Of a stretch of DNA of 64,000 bases, positions 36,761 to 47,828 are shown piece by piece; position 1 is the first letter of the stretch; each line of letters begins with the position of its first letter. A model generated the notes under the pieces. That model saw nothing but the letters and a program-made list of their open reading frames with translations, ran no database searches and was not told the DNA's origin. The translations under genes and the position numbers were made by a program. Origin of the DNA: Selaginella moellendorffii. Taxonomy: Eukaryota > Streptophyta > Lycopodiopsida > Selaginellales > Selaginellaceae. The stretch is taken from the NCBI RefSeq assembly GCF_000143415.4, contig NW_003314261.1, forward strand, positions 2,890,366 to 2,954,365, given 5' to 3'.

Positions 36761-37506
36761 TATATGCAATGTAAGAAAATTGATTTGAAAAATAAATATT
36801 ATAATTCTAAAGTATGATAATTATGTTGATGGAGGCTAAGATTACTCCAGAATAAATAGTAAGATTGAGATAAAGAAGGTGTCTTTAATGGGTTTAGTGA
36901 AAACTAAACAAACAAAGGGAGAGAATCATCATATGTGATCTAATAAAACTTTAAGTTAGAGAGACTATGTTCTTTAGAGGATGGGAAAGGCATGGTAAGG
37001 CTCTAATGTTAAATATTAACTTGGTGCTAAAGAAAATAGTAATCCATGATAGAGCTACTTTATGAAATTGTTTATCACTCAATGAGGACATTGAACTTCA
37101 TCTATGGGTGGTGGATTTGTGAGACACAAATCCCTAAGCCCCAAAGTGGAGCCAAAAGGGTGCCATATAGTAGAAGATAAATAAGCATAATACATTTGGA
37201 CTAAAATCTCTAATTTGAAAAGTTGAGAGAAGAAGTGGAATTCCCAATGAAGTGCTCGAGGAATGAGCACGAAATGATCAATAAGTGAGCTTCTAGAAAA
37301 GGAACACAAGAGGACCAATATATAACATGTATATGTCAAAATCAAGTCTGAGATGGAGCTAAAATGGACTTAAGATGGAGTCTGAGAAAGAGTCCGAGAT
37401 GGACTCTAAAGTTAAAGTCTGAGAAGGAGTCTAAGATAAATGCAAAATGGAGTCCAAGAAGGAGTTCAAGATAAAGTCCAATTAGAGTTTAAAAGGAGTC
37501 TAAGAT
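36761..37506 (+). mobile_element. 3' internal end and partial LTR of minisatellite family
   Basis: 36790-37117 aligns with 47540-47828, the last internal part of the young element (GAGGACATTGAACTTC, CTATGGGTGGTGGA just before the LTR). An LTR starts at 37118 (TGTGAGACACAAATCC) and carries a short degenerate GAGTCC-type minisatellite until the foldback element interrupts it at 37507. Confidence 0.75.
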
Positions 37507-39837
37507 TGTCACAAATATGACTTCGAATATCGAAAGATATTTGTTGGGTAGTCCTTATGGACACTCTTTCTTTACTGCCATGACGGTAGGAGGTTGGTAT
37601 TGCTGGTTCTTTTTATAGTCTCCACTCAAGCTAGTTGAGAAACTGGTCATTGCGTGTGCACTTGACTAGATGAGCATAAGGATGGAATTCCTAAATGCTA
37701 TTAGTCAAGTATACTTGACTTGATTAGAGAAACTCACTCGTTAACTTGCACTTGCTAGTGTTGGGAACCCCCAAGATATTAATATTAGTCCCTCAATATT
37801 GTTACATGGTAACTTACCATGTCCACCAAACACCCTTGCTATTATGTCTTATATGTTGATTTCGTTCCGAATCCATATGTTATTTATGGTAAATGTTTAA
37901 ATCTGTCCAAGAGGCATATCTACAAAATATAGAGTGTTCTAAGCCCTATGGTGTTGTTCCTGCATTCAGATTTGCAATCTAGCACCATTCCATATTTAGT
38001 AAGTTTCACACTTGTCTTAGAGACTAACTCCTGATACTAAGGGAGGCTAAGGGTGAAAGCCCAAAGCGTGTGTCCTCAACGGTACGGGGGTTATGGGGGT
38101 TTTAAATGTATAGTAGGGATAATGGTTGGAATGCAAGTCTGACCACATGAGACATTAGTTTGGCTCTCATTGGGTTGTGTCGCCCCTTGTTCTGCATCCA
38201 GCTTGGGTCTAAGCCCAAACTCCACACTGCTCTAGTTGGTGGGGTACCCTCCTCCTCGCGTTAGGCCACCGGTGTGCCAAAATCATGCTAAACACTGTTT
38301 AACACCATTTAGCATGTAGGTGCTAAATATGGGGAGCTAGTGGTCGTGGGATTGTGAGTGTATTGAACCCTTATTTCGTAACACAACAGGCTTGGAGTTC
38401 GGCTCCAAATTCAAGTGCGCTATAGAGATGGAGTCCGAGATGGAGCCCAAAGTTAAGTCCGAGATGGAAACCAATACTGGGTCCAAGATTGATACTAAGA
38501 CCCAGACCAAACCGAGCCTAAGGCCAAGAATGAGTCCAAATTTAAGACCGAGACTGAGACCAAGACTGAGTCCGAGTCCAAGGGTGAAAGCCCAAAGTGA
38601 TCATCTCCCAGACCCTAGGGGGTTTGATGAGCTCCAAAAAGATAATAAGGGGAGGACTCTAGTGGAATCAATTTGGCTAAGAATAGCTAGTGTGTAGTGC
38701 ACGTGGTTTTGACCCTTCATCCTATGGTGATTTACCATAGGATAACACCACGAAGCGGAACCTAAACCCTCTTTATGCCACGTGTCATATACCACGTGTC
38801 CAAAGAACAATGGTGCGGAACCCGAGGTTTAGGGCCTTGGGCCACTGAACGAAGGAACGGTGCCAAACTCCCAAGTATAGAGCCAAGGAGTGATGGAACC
38901 GGACCACGGAGCAACTCTCGAGCATATAGCCCAAGGAGCGAAGGGACAGGAGCCCGGAGCGACTTGGAATAGTCCTAGAGCAACCAACATCCTAATGCCA
39001 AGACTAGCACGTAAAACGCAGCCAAACAGAGTTTGGCACTATTTCAGCATACCAGTGGCATAACATGAGGATATAGGTACTCCACCAACTAGCATGGTGT
39101 GGAGCTTGGGCTTAGACCCAAGCCGGACACAGAACAAAGATAGGCACGCAAGCGGGAGCTAAACTATGCCTCAGGTTGGTCAGCCATGCCCAACCTACCC
39201 ACTATCCCTACTATACATTTGGAACCCCCCATATCCCCCCCCCCCCCCCCTCCCCCCCTTGAGGAACACACGCTTTGGGCTTTCACCCCAAGCCTCCCTT
39301 AGTATCAGGAGTTAGTCTCTGGGACAAGCTCAAAACTTACTAAATATGGAATGGCGCTAGATTGCGAATTTGGACACGGGATGAACACCATTGTGTTCAG
39401 GCCAATCTCTACATTCCATAGATATGCCAAATGAGCGAATCTAGACACTTTCCATAAATAGCATTTGGGACCGAAATGAGACTAACACAAAAGGCATGAT
39501 AGCGAGGGTGTTTGGCAGACACGGTAAGCTATCATCTAGTGATATTGAGGGACTAGTCTCAATACGCGAGGGTTCTTGTCAAGCTAGTGCAAGACAGAGC
39601 AAAAGAGAACTAAAAAGCCAGGCTAAGTATGCTTGGCTAAATAGACACTTAGAAATTCTGTCCTTATGCTCATCCGGCCAAGTACAGATGCAAAATCCAG
39701 TTTACTAACACTTGAATAAGAGGGGCTGATAAAGGGTCCAACAATACCGACCTCCTGCCATCATGGCAGTAAGGTAAGAGTGTCCGTAAGGACTAGCTGA
39801 TAGGTAACTTTCGATACCCGAAGTCACATTCGCGACA
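37507..39837. mobile_element. Foldback-type element with about 0.8-kb inverted arms
   Basis: The left arm (37507 to about 38325) and right arm (about 39000 to 39837) are imperfect reverse complements. Ends read TGTCACAAATATGACTTC and its reverse (GAAGTCACATTCGCGACA). Matching landmarks include GTCCTTATGGACACTC with GAGTGTCCGTAAGGAC, and GGGTCTAAGCCCAA with TTGGGCTTAGACCC. No transposase is seen. The centre (38390-38690) holds a piece of the minisatellite LTR, including GTGAAAGCCCAAAG and CTCCCAGACCCT. The right arm has a C-run of 16 at 39235-39250. No convincing target duplication flanks it. Confidence 0.7.
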
Positions 39838-39885
39838 TAGTGTGACCAAGGAAGGTTATACCCACAGAGTGGGTGATGATATAAT

Positions 39886-41240
39886 TGTGAGACACAAAAT
39901 CCCTAGGCCCCAAAGTGGAGCCGGAAGGGTGCCATGTGGTAGTGGCCAAAGCGAAAACCAAACAAACGTAACACGTTTGGACTAAAAGCTCCAACTTGAA
40001 AGATCAAGAGCAGGAGTGGAACTCCTAACAAAGTGCTCAAGGAACAAGCACAGAGCATGCAATAAGTGAGTCTCTAGAAAAGGGACACAAGAGGACCAAC
40101 ACATGACACATGGAAGTGTTCGAGATGGAACCAAGATGGACCCAAGATGGACTCGAGATGGAGTCCGAGATGGAGTCCGAGATGAACCCAAGATGGACCC
40201 GAGATGGACCCGAGATGGACCCGAGATGGAGTCCGAGATGGATCTGAGATGGACCCGAAATGGAGCCGAGATGGAGTCCGAGATGGAGTCCAAGATGGAG
40301 TTCGAGATGGACCTGAGATGGAGTCTGAGATGGACCCGAGATGGACCCAACATGGACCCAACATGGACCCGACATGGACCCGACATGGAGTTTGAGATGG
40401 ATCTGAGATGGACCTGAGATGGAGTCCAAGATAGAGTCCGAGATGGACCCGAGATGGAGTCCGAGAAAGACCCGAGATGGAGTCCAAAGTCGAGATCGAG
40501 ACTGGGACCGGGACTGAGACTGCGACCGGGACTGAGACTGAGACTAAGGCCGAGGCCAAGACCGAGCCCAAGCCTGAGTCCGAGTCCGAGTCCAAGTTCG
40601 AGCCTGAGAGGGTGAAAGCCCAAAGCATTTGTCTCCCAGACCCTTGGGGGTTTGGTGAGCTCCAAAAGTATAGTGAGGGGGAGGACTGCAATGGAGCCAG
40701 TTTAGCCAGGAAAGGCCAGTTTGGCCTAGGAAGGCTGTACTCAGGTGTTAGGTGATGAGCTGACCACTGGGCTGTAGGCCTTGACCCAATGGTAGTGTTG
40801 GCAAACACGGCCATGGACAGAAAGGGATTTGGTGGGGACTGGAAAAGAGATACTAGGGAAGGCTATTCCCTATGTCGGTGGGTATCCTAAGGATGCTAAA
40901 GAGTGGATCTGGGATGATCACTCATGGACGGATGGCCTAGTCTTTGAGAGACGGGATTGCAATGCAGGTGGTGTTGGACCACCAGCATGACCTAGGTAAA
41001 TGGGCATGGCCTTAGCGTAACGGGTTGAGAGGTCGGTGGTACCTTGGGGTGTCGGTCATGAGATCGAACACGTAGAGCACTTGGACCAAGTGCAAAAGTT
41101 GAGTGGCATGGATGCCATTCTTGGGGCTAGCAAGCCCCAAGTCGTAACTGGGACTTATGGAGGTTGTGAATGAGACTCCTCCAAGTGGTCGGAGGTGCGG
41201 TTAAGTGACTAAAGTAGAATGGAAAAATTAGTCGCTTACA
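39886..41240 (+). mobile_element. Solo or recombined LTR of minisatellite family
   Basis: 1,355 bp from TGTGAGACACAAAATCC to TAGTCGCTTACA, matching the 1,739-bp LTR at 42022 but shorter in the minisatellite (about 40125-40590) and in the following region. It is not followed by a primer-binding site; instead 41241 continues in the middle of another LTR copy, so this is a solo LTR or a recombination product. Confidence 0.8.
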
Positions 41241-42021
41241 ATAATCATTGAGGAGTCCAAGGCTAAAGTGAATGCAAATAAACAAGTGGGGTAATTTGGT
41301 GAAGTGTTCAAGAACCATCTTTAGCTCCCCCAGGAAATTGAATGGTCAATGGTCCCAATCCAAGTGTGGGTGGCACTACATACTTGGATATCTAGCGTGG
41401 CTCATCAAAACCTTGCTATAGCCATATGGCTAGGGCACCCAAAGGTAGAAGGTGGGGAGAGTACCCACGAGGCTCACGTAAAGCCATGGTGTTTCGAAAT
41501 GTCATCCCAAAGTCCCAGACTGTGGAAAGAAAGAAGAGTGGACCTTTTGTGTAGTGATCAAGGGCATAGTCACGTGATGAGGAAGTCCTAGAGGTCAATG
41601 GGACTTGGTGGTAGGGCCTTTGGGCCCTACTCAGTGGCAGAGTTGGTGAACACTACTGAGGACGAAGTGGGATTTAGTAGGGACCAATGGAGGGATATTG
41701 GAGAAGGGTGTTCCTCGTGTTTCTAGGCATCATAAGGGTGTTAAAGTGTGGTCAAGGGATGACTACTTATGGATGGATGGCCTGATCTTTGGGAGATGGG
41801 TCTATAGTATGGGTGGTCTTGGACTACCAATGAGACAAAAGTGAATGGATATAATCTTAGTATAACAAGTTGATATGTCAATGGTATCTTTGGGTGTCTA
41901 TAGTGGGATTGGACACATGAAGCACTTAGACCAAGTGCAAATGTTGAGTGGCATAGATGCCATTCATAAGACTAGTATATCCCTAAGTCATGAATAAGAC
42001 TTATGGAGGTGGTGAGTGAAA
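41241..42021 (+). mobile_element. Older LTR copy, left part, split by the young element
   Basis: Begins in sequence equivalent to about 42927 of the intact LTR and runs to GGTGAGTGAAA, where the young element inserted. The LTR resumes at 49568 (ACTCCTCCAAGTAGTC... to CACTTACA, 49637), which proves the nesting. Confidence 0.85.
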
Positions 42022-43760
42022 TGTGAGACACAAAATCCCTAGGCCCCAAAGTGGAGCCGGAAGGGCGCCACATGGTAGTGGCTGAAGCGAGAGCCAAACG
42101 AGCGTAACACGTTTGGACCAAAAGCTCCGACTTGAGAAGTCAAGAGCGGGAGTGGAACTCCCAACGAAATGCTCGAGGAACGAGCACGAAGCGAGCAAAA
42201 GGCGAGGCTCCAAAAAGGGACCCAAAAGGACCAACACATGACATGTGGGAGTGTCCGAGATGGAGTCCGAAGTGGAGTCCGAGGTGGACCCGAGATGGAC
42301 CCGAGTTGGAGTCCGAAGTGGAGTCCGAGATGGAGTCCGAAGTGGAGTCCGAGGTGGACCCGAGATGGACCCGAGTTGGAGTCCAAAGTGGAGTCCGAGA
42401 TGGAGTCTGAGGTGGACCCGAGATGGACCCGAGCTGGAGTCCGAAGTGGAGTCCGAGATGGACCCGAGATGGAGTCCGAGATGGAGTCCGAGATGGAGTC
42501 CGAGGTGGACCCGAGATGGACCCAAAATGGAGTCCGAGATGGAGTCCGAGATGGACCCGAGATGGAGTCCGAGATGGAGTCTGAGATGGAGTCCGAGGTG
42601 GAGTCCGAGATGGAGTCCGAAGTCGAGACCGAGACCGGGACCGAGACCGAGACCGAGATCGGGACCGAGACCGAGACCGAGGCCGAGGCCGAGACCGAGC
42701 CCGAGCCCGAGTCGAGTCCGAACCCGAGTCCAAGTCCGAGTCCGAGTCCGAGTCCGGAGCCTGAGAGGGTGAAAGCCCAAAGCGTTCGTCTCCCAGACCC
42801 TGGGGGGTTTGGTGAGCTCCAAAAGTATAGTAGGGGGAGGACTGCAGTGGAGCCAGTTTGGCCAGGAAAGGCCAGTTTGGCCCAGGAAGGCCGGACCCAG
42901 TGTTGGGTGATGAGCTGCCCACTAGGAAGTCCAAGACTAGAGTGAACACGGACCGACAAGCGGGGTAGCTTGGTGAAGTGTTCAAGAGCCGGCTCTAGTT
43001 CCCCCGGGAGATCGACTGGCCGATGCTCCCAGTCCAAGTGTGGGTGGCACTACCTACTTGGATACCAGGCGTGGCTCAACGGAACCTCGCTCTAAGCCCA
43101 TGGCTAGAGCACCTAAAGGCGATAGGTGGGGAGAGTACCCAGGTGGCTCGCGTAAGGCCACGGTGTTCCGAAATGTCGTCCCAAAGGCCCAGACTGTGGG
43201 AAGGAAGAGGAGCAGTCCTCTGGGGTAGTGACCAAGGACACAGTCGTGTGGTGAGGAAGTCCCAGAGGACCGTGGGACTTAGTGGTCGGGCCTGTGGGCC
43301 TCGATCCAGTGGCAGTGTTGTCAAACACGGCCAGGGGCAGAAAGGGACTTGGTAGGAACTGACAAAGGGACTTTGGGGAAGGCGATTCCCCAGGTCTGTG
43401 GGCATCCTAAGGATGCTAAGGAGTGGATCTAGGATGACCTCTCATGGATAGGTGGTGCAGTCTTGGAGAGACGGGACGGTGATGCCAGTGGTATTGGACC
43501 ACTAGTGCAGCAGAGGTGAATGGGCATGGCCTTAGCAGAACGGGCCGAGATGTCAGTGGTACCTTTGGGTGTCGGTCGTGGGATCGGACACGTGGAGCAC
43601 TTGGACCAAGTGCAAAAGTTGAGTGGCATGGATGCCATTCTCGGGGCTAGCAAGCCCCAAGTCCTGAATGGGACTTATGGAGGTTGTGAATGAGACTCCT
43701 CCAAGTGGTCGGAGGTGTGGTTAAGTGACTAAAGTAGAATGGAAAAATTAGTCGCTTACA
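42022..43760 (+). repeat. 5' LTR of young element
   Basis: 1,739 bp. Three zones: a 220-bp leader; a minisatellite (42254-42755) of 12-bp GAGATGGAGTCC and 11-bp GAGATGGACCC units grading into GAGACC/GAGTCC hexamers; and a complex 1-kb region ending in CTTACA. All six frames of the minisatellite are open because the units contain no stop codons; these frames are not treated as genes. Confidence 0.92.
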
Positions 43761-46700
43761 ATTTGGTATCGGAGCTGTTCCTTAGTCCGACTTTTATTGG
43801 TGCTCAAGTATATCACCACTAGTGTTGGCATCGGAAGGTCCGAGGAGTGGGCCTATCCTTGAGGAGTAGCAAGTCGGGAAGACATGGCTCTCCATTACAG
43901 TTCATGTGTGAACTTGTAAACGAGGTGGTGGATAGAAAAGGGCCAATAATGGAACGACTTTGGGATCTTGGGAACAGTGCAAGGTTTTCCTCATTGAGTT
44001 GAGGATGTGATCCAGATGAGCGTTTGACTTAGCAAACTGGCTAATGTAGTTGTGGTAAACAACTACAGTTGGGATCACGGGAAAGATAAAGACTCCAAAG
44101 CAATAAAGGAGTCACAAGATTTTCCTCATATAGTTGAGGTTGGTGCTCATGAATGTGAGACCAGAAGTAATGACCGTGGGAGGTCAAATACGGAAGAGGA
44201 CTCAAGTCCTTGAAAAGGTAGCCAGGGCTACCTCTAATAAATGCTGGAACAACCCCAGGAGTTGGGGGTATATTAAGTGGATGAGTTAGTGTTCTCATCA
44301 CATGGACAAGTAGTCCTAAGGGGCAAAGGTTGCCCCCAGAGAACAAAATCAAGTGTCGGAGTAACACTTGTGAAAATAGTCCTTTTGAGTAGGACAGGAA
44401 TGCAAGAAGTGTATTCCAGTGAGCTAGTGCCTCACAAGTAGGACCTTACGGGTCTGTGGATTAACCAAGTCCAAAACTGCTGGATGACTCAAGTAGAGTC
44501 AACGGATGGTCCTAAAAGGACTGACGGAAGCATTTGGACTGAGGTGTGTTGTACCCCACAAAGGATGGGGGGGGATCATAGGATCCAAGGATGAGAACAA
44601 AGGGTATCTCATCGATGACAAAATATGCCATGCTAAAGTTATGGGAAAGGTGTTCCTAGAAGAAAACAACTTTGACATAAAGTTGTGTGTGACCTCTATG
44701 GGGCAGTGCTAACGGATGGTTGGCATGAGAAACAGCGGTGTTGGTCTTGGCAAAGACTTAGACACGAAGGGGAAATGTCATAGAGGTAGGCTCATGGAGC
44801 CGATGGTGTGGAGACACCAAATGTGCCAAGGTGTGATACTTTGAGGCTATGTTGGTGGGTTCATGAGAACCCCTTGCCAAAGGAATCCCAATGGAAATGG
44901 GAATGGCATAGCCTAAGCTGCAGAGCATGCAGTTGGAGTGTGGTGACCCAGATAATGATGGAGGTGTGAAAGCACCAAGCAATGAGTTGTAGGACTTGAC
45001 AACTATAAGGCAACTAAGCAAGAGGTGCAAAATAACTGGTTAAACGGGTAGAAGGTAGCTACCCAAGACTTCTTAATAGCATAAGGAAGTTGGATATACC
45101 CTTACGGGGGATAAGTTGCTTGTGTTGCGATATAGTAAGTCAATGTCATAAAAGAAAATACTCATTGTCAAGAAAGCCATCATTGGGACACTCAGACACT
45201 CTAGAACACCAGAAGGTGGTGTTTGATGTCACGAGGGCAATGGATAAAGCCCAAGGGACTAAATCCCTAGCGAATGATGGATAGAAGGTGCTATCCAAAT
45301 GTCCAAGGTTGCGGAGACAGGAGAGGACTGTCTACCCGAGTTGGACAAAGCCAAAAATGGAATTTTGGTAAGGCTAGTGATGGGCATGTAAAGGCCCGTA
45401 AGCAACAATGTAATCCCAGTGTGTGGGATTATAAGGTGAGCATACCCGGATTGAGGAACCACTCCCTAGGCTATTGGGTAGGTTCATCCCTAAGAATACT
45501 TGCTAAAGCGTGATAGAAAGTGCAAAGCTATCCTCCTGGTCTGGAGGAGAATGACCAAAGGAAAGGTGTGAAGCCAAAAAAGCAAGAAGTAAGGGGATAG
45601 AACCGAACCGTAGGAATCAAAGGGCATAACCAAGGTTGGTTATGCCAGCTGGGAGTGGAGAATCAAGTGGGGCTCAAGGGGGTTGTCGCTAGCAACCGTG
45701 ATGCCATGGAGAGTCTAAAATATGGAATTGTCCATGTTAGACTATGTGGCATTTGGAAGGCTTGCAAAAAGGGAGGCCTTAGCAAGCTGAGGGACAGAGT
45801 TCCTTCAAGGGTCCCAAAGACGATTCTAGGTAACTTAGTACCTAGAAAGGCCAAGTGTAAATGGTTCATGGAACGCGCGAAATCAGAGTGGCGCAGCAGA
45901 AGCGTGGTCTTGAAGCTTGCCATGAGGCAAGGCTATCAAGGTTAGGGAAGTAGTTCCCGAGTGTTCAAAGAGAGGGCTTTGAACGAAAGTCGATGGTCAA
46001 GGACTTTCACGCTTATGCAGGAACCATGTTACAGTGGTCGGAGGACTTGCCAAGCGAGATTGGCACGTCGGGGGAACAAGTACCCTAGTTGAAGGTGATA
46101 ACTTCAAAAAGGGTGGGCCATGGGGCCGAGCATGGAGGAGTCCGTGCATGATCACAGACATGTCAAGTGAGAGGACTTGGCAGTGTGGAGGAACTAGGTT
46201 CCTAAGCTGTGATCTGTAGCGCGCTTTAAAAATAAGTTGGTGCACCGGCGTGGGGAGTCACGCCAGGCATCTAGTGTGATGCCGTTCGTAGATGCATATA
46301 CAGAGGTTGGGTTCGAGTCCCGACCCTCTAGTGCTTGGGTTCGAGTCCCAAATCACTAGGGCGTGGTGATGGTTTGGAATATGAGGACACTCATATTTCG
46401 GTGGTCATGGACTCTCAGTGGGGAGACTGGTTTGGGCACACCGCCAAGCGAGGGATGCCTCGGAGTCGTGATGCACGATTAGATTGCTTAGTGTGAAAGC
46501 TCAGCATATCTAACTTGAACGCTTTGGTGCAAGTGGCACCAAGGTCGTGGTGAGTGAGATGGGGACACCTAATCTCAGTTGCTATGAACCCTTGGCCGTA
46601 AGGGCTGGCTTGGGTGCACCGCCAAGTGTGGGGGATGCCCCCGGGGTTATAATCAACAACTTGGAGGTCTAGAAGACCAAGTACCTCTTGGCAACTCTAT

Positions 46701-47828
46701 TAAGGTGCCAAGGTGAGATCACTAGGTGATCTTATGGCCAGATAAGGACAAGGTCCTTGGTTGGCTAAGGAATGAAGTTCCTGGTTCAAAATGTTGAAAT
46801 TGAACTATTTAAGGTGGTGTGGCTTGGTCGTGATAACCAAGTGGGAAGAGCACCTAAGGGAAATAAACTATGTCCGTGAGATGGCATAGTGAGTCCGAGG
46901 AAAGTAGTCTCCATAAAAGACCCATGGGAGGGTCACGAAGTTGGGCCGTGGATAGAGCCCATAGTAGAAGATGCTAAAGAGACGTACTAGGGGTGAACAT
47001 CCTCCGGACTTGGCAAAGAAGAATCTTTACTATGGAACCGAAACAATACCTCAAGGAGGGAGGTAGAGATTCAATGTTGCTTGGTGCAACAATCAACGGA
47101 TAGGAGCAAAAGATGAGTGGCCAAGATAGGGCCGTGGAATCCCTTGGGAGGAATCCAAGTGACAAAGTTAGGCGAGGAACACTAATGTGTTGGACGCTAA
47201 CAAGTTGCGGGAAAGGAAGTGTGTTTCCAAGGAGGGATTCCGAATTGCTCTGATTTGGCGAAAGTGGAAGCTCCAAGGGAGGGAGTGGTAAGATAGCCAA
47301 ATGATAGGGCGATGGACAACCCTAGCACAAAGTGTGATAAATGGAACTTAGTGCCCAAGGTGGCACGAAATAGAAGAGAGGATGATGGTGCCCTCAAGTA
47401 ATGAACTTCCTAGGATAGGGAAGTGGAGTTGCACAATCTGTGCAATGCAAGGTGTTGGAGACACCTAGGAAATTGACTTCCAAAAAGTCAAAAGAGTAAA
47501 AGTTCCAAGGTGCAAACATTCAATAGATGGAAATTGAGACTAATCAAGAAGGAGTAGTGGGATTGACTTAGAGAAGGGTCTCTAAGAGGTTTAGCGAGAA
47601 CTAAACCAATAAAAGGGGAGAACCATTACATGTGGTCCAATCAGTCTCTAAGTTGGAGAGACTACGCTCCTTAAAGGATGGACAAGGCATGGTGAGCCTT
47701 TGATGTCAAACCATAGACAAAGATTGGCTAGGTGCCAAGGATGGAAATGGTAACACGTGTGGGTGTTACTTTATGAAACGGTTTACCGTTCGATGAGGAC
47801 ATCGAACTTCGTCTATGGGTGGTGGAGT
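43761..47828 (+). other. Internal region of young element, non-coding
   Basis: Starts with the primer-binding site and ends with a purine-rich CTATGGGTGGTGGAGT before the 3' LTR. Only short chance frames are present. A phrase repeated twice near 46310-46350 (GGTTCGAGTCCC) is the only tRNA-like motif; no cloverleaf could be drawn around it. Confidence 0.7.

Noticed and set aside
42254-42755. CRISPR-like array
   Set aside because: Units of 11-12 bp without spacers, inside an LTR of a plant retrotransposon.
42001-43037. Frames of 273-332 codons on the minus strand with Ser-Asp or Arg-Thr repeats (also at 47766-48844 and 39982-40814)
   Set aside because: They lie on the stop-free minisatellite of an LTR and occur in all frames on both strands; no start context or domain.
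46305-46350. tRNA gene candidate around GGTTCGAGTCCC
   Set aside because: T-loop-like box occurs twice, but no A-box at the right distance and no cloverleaf stems.
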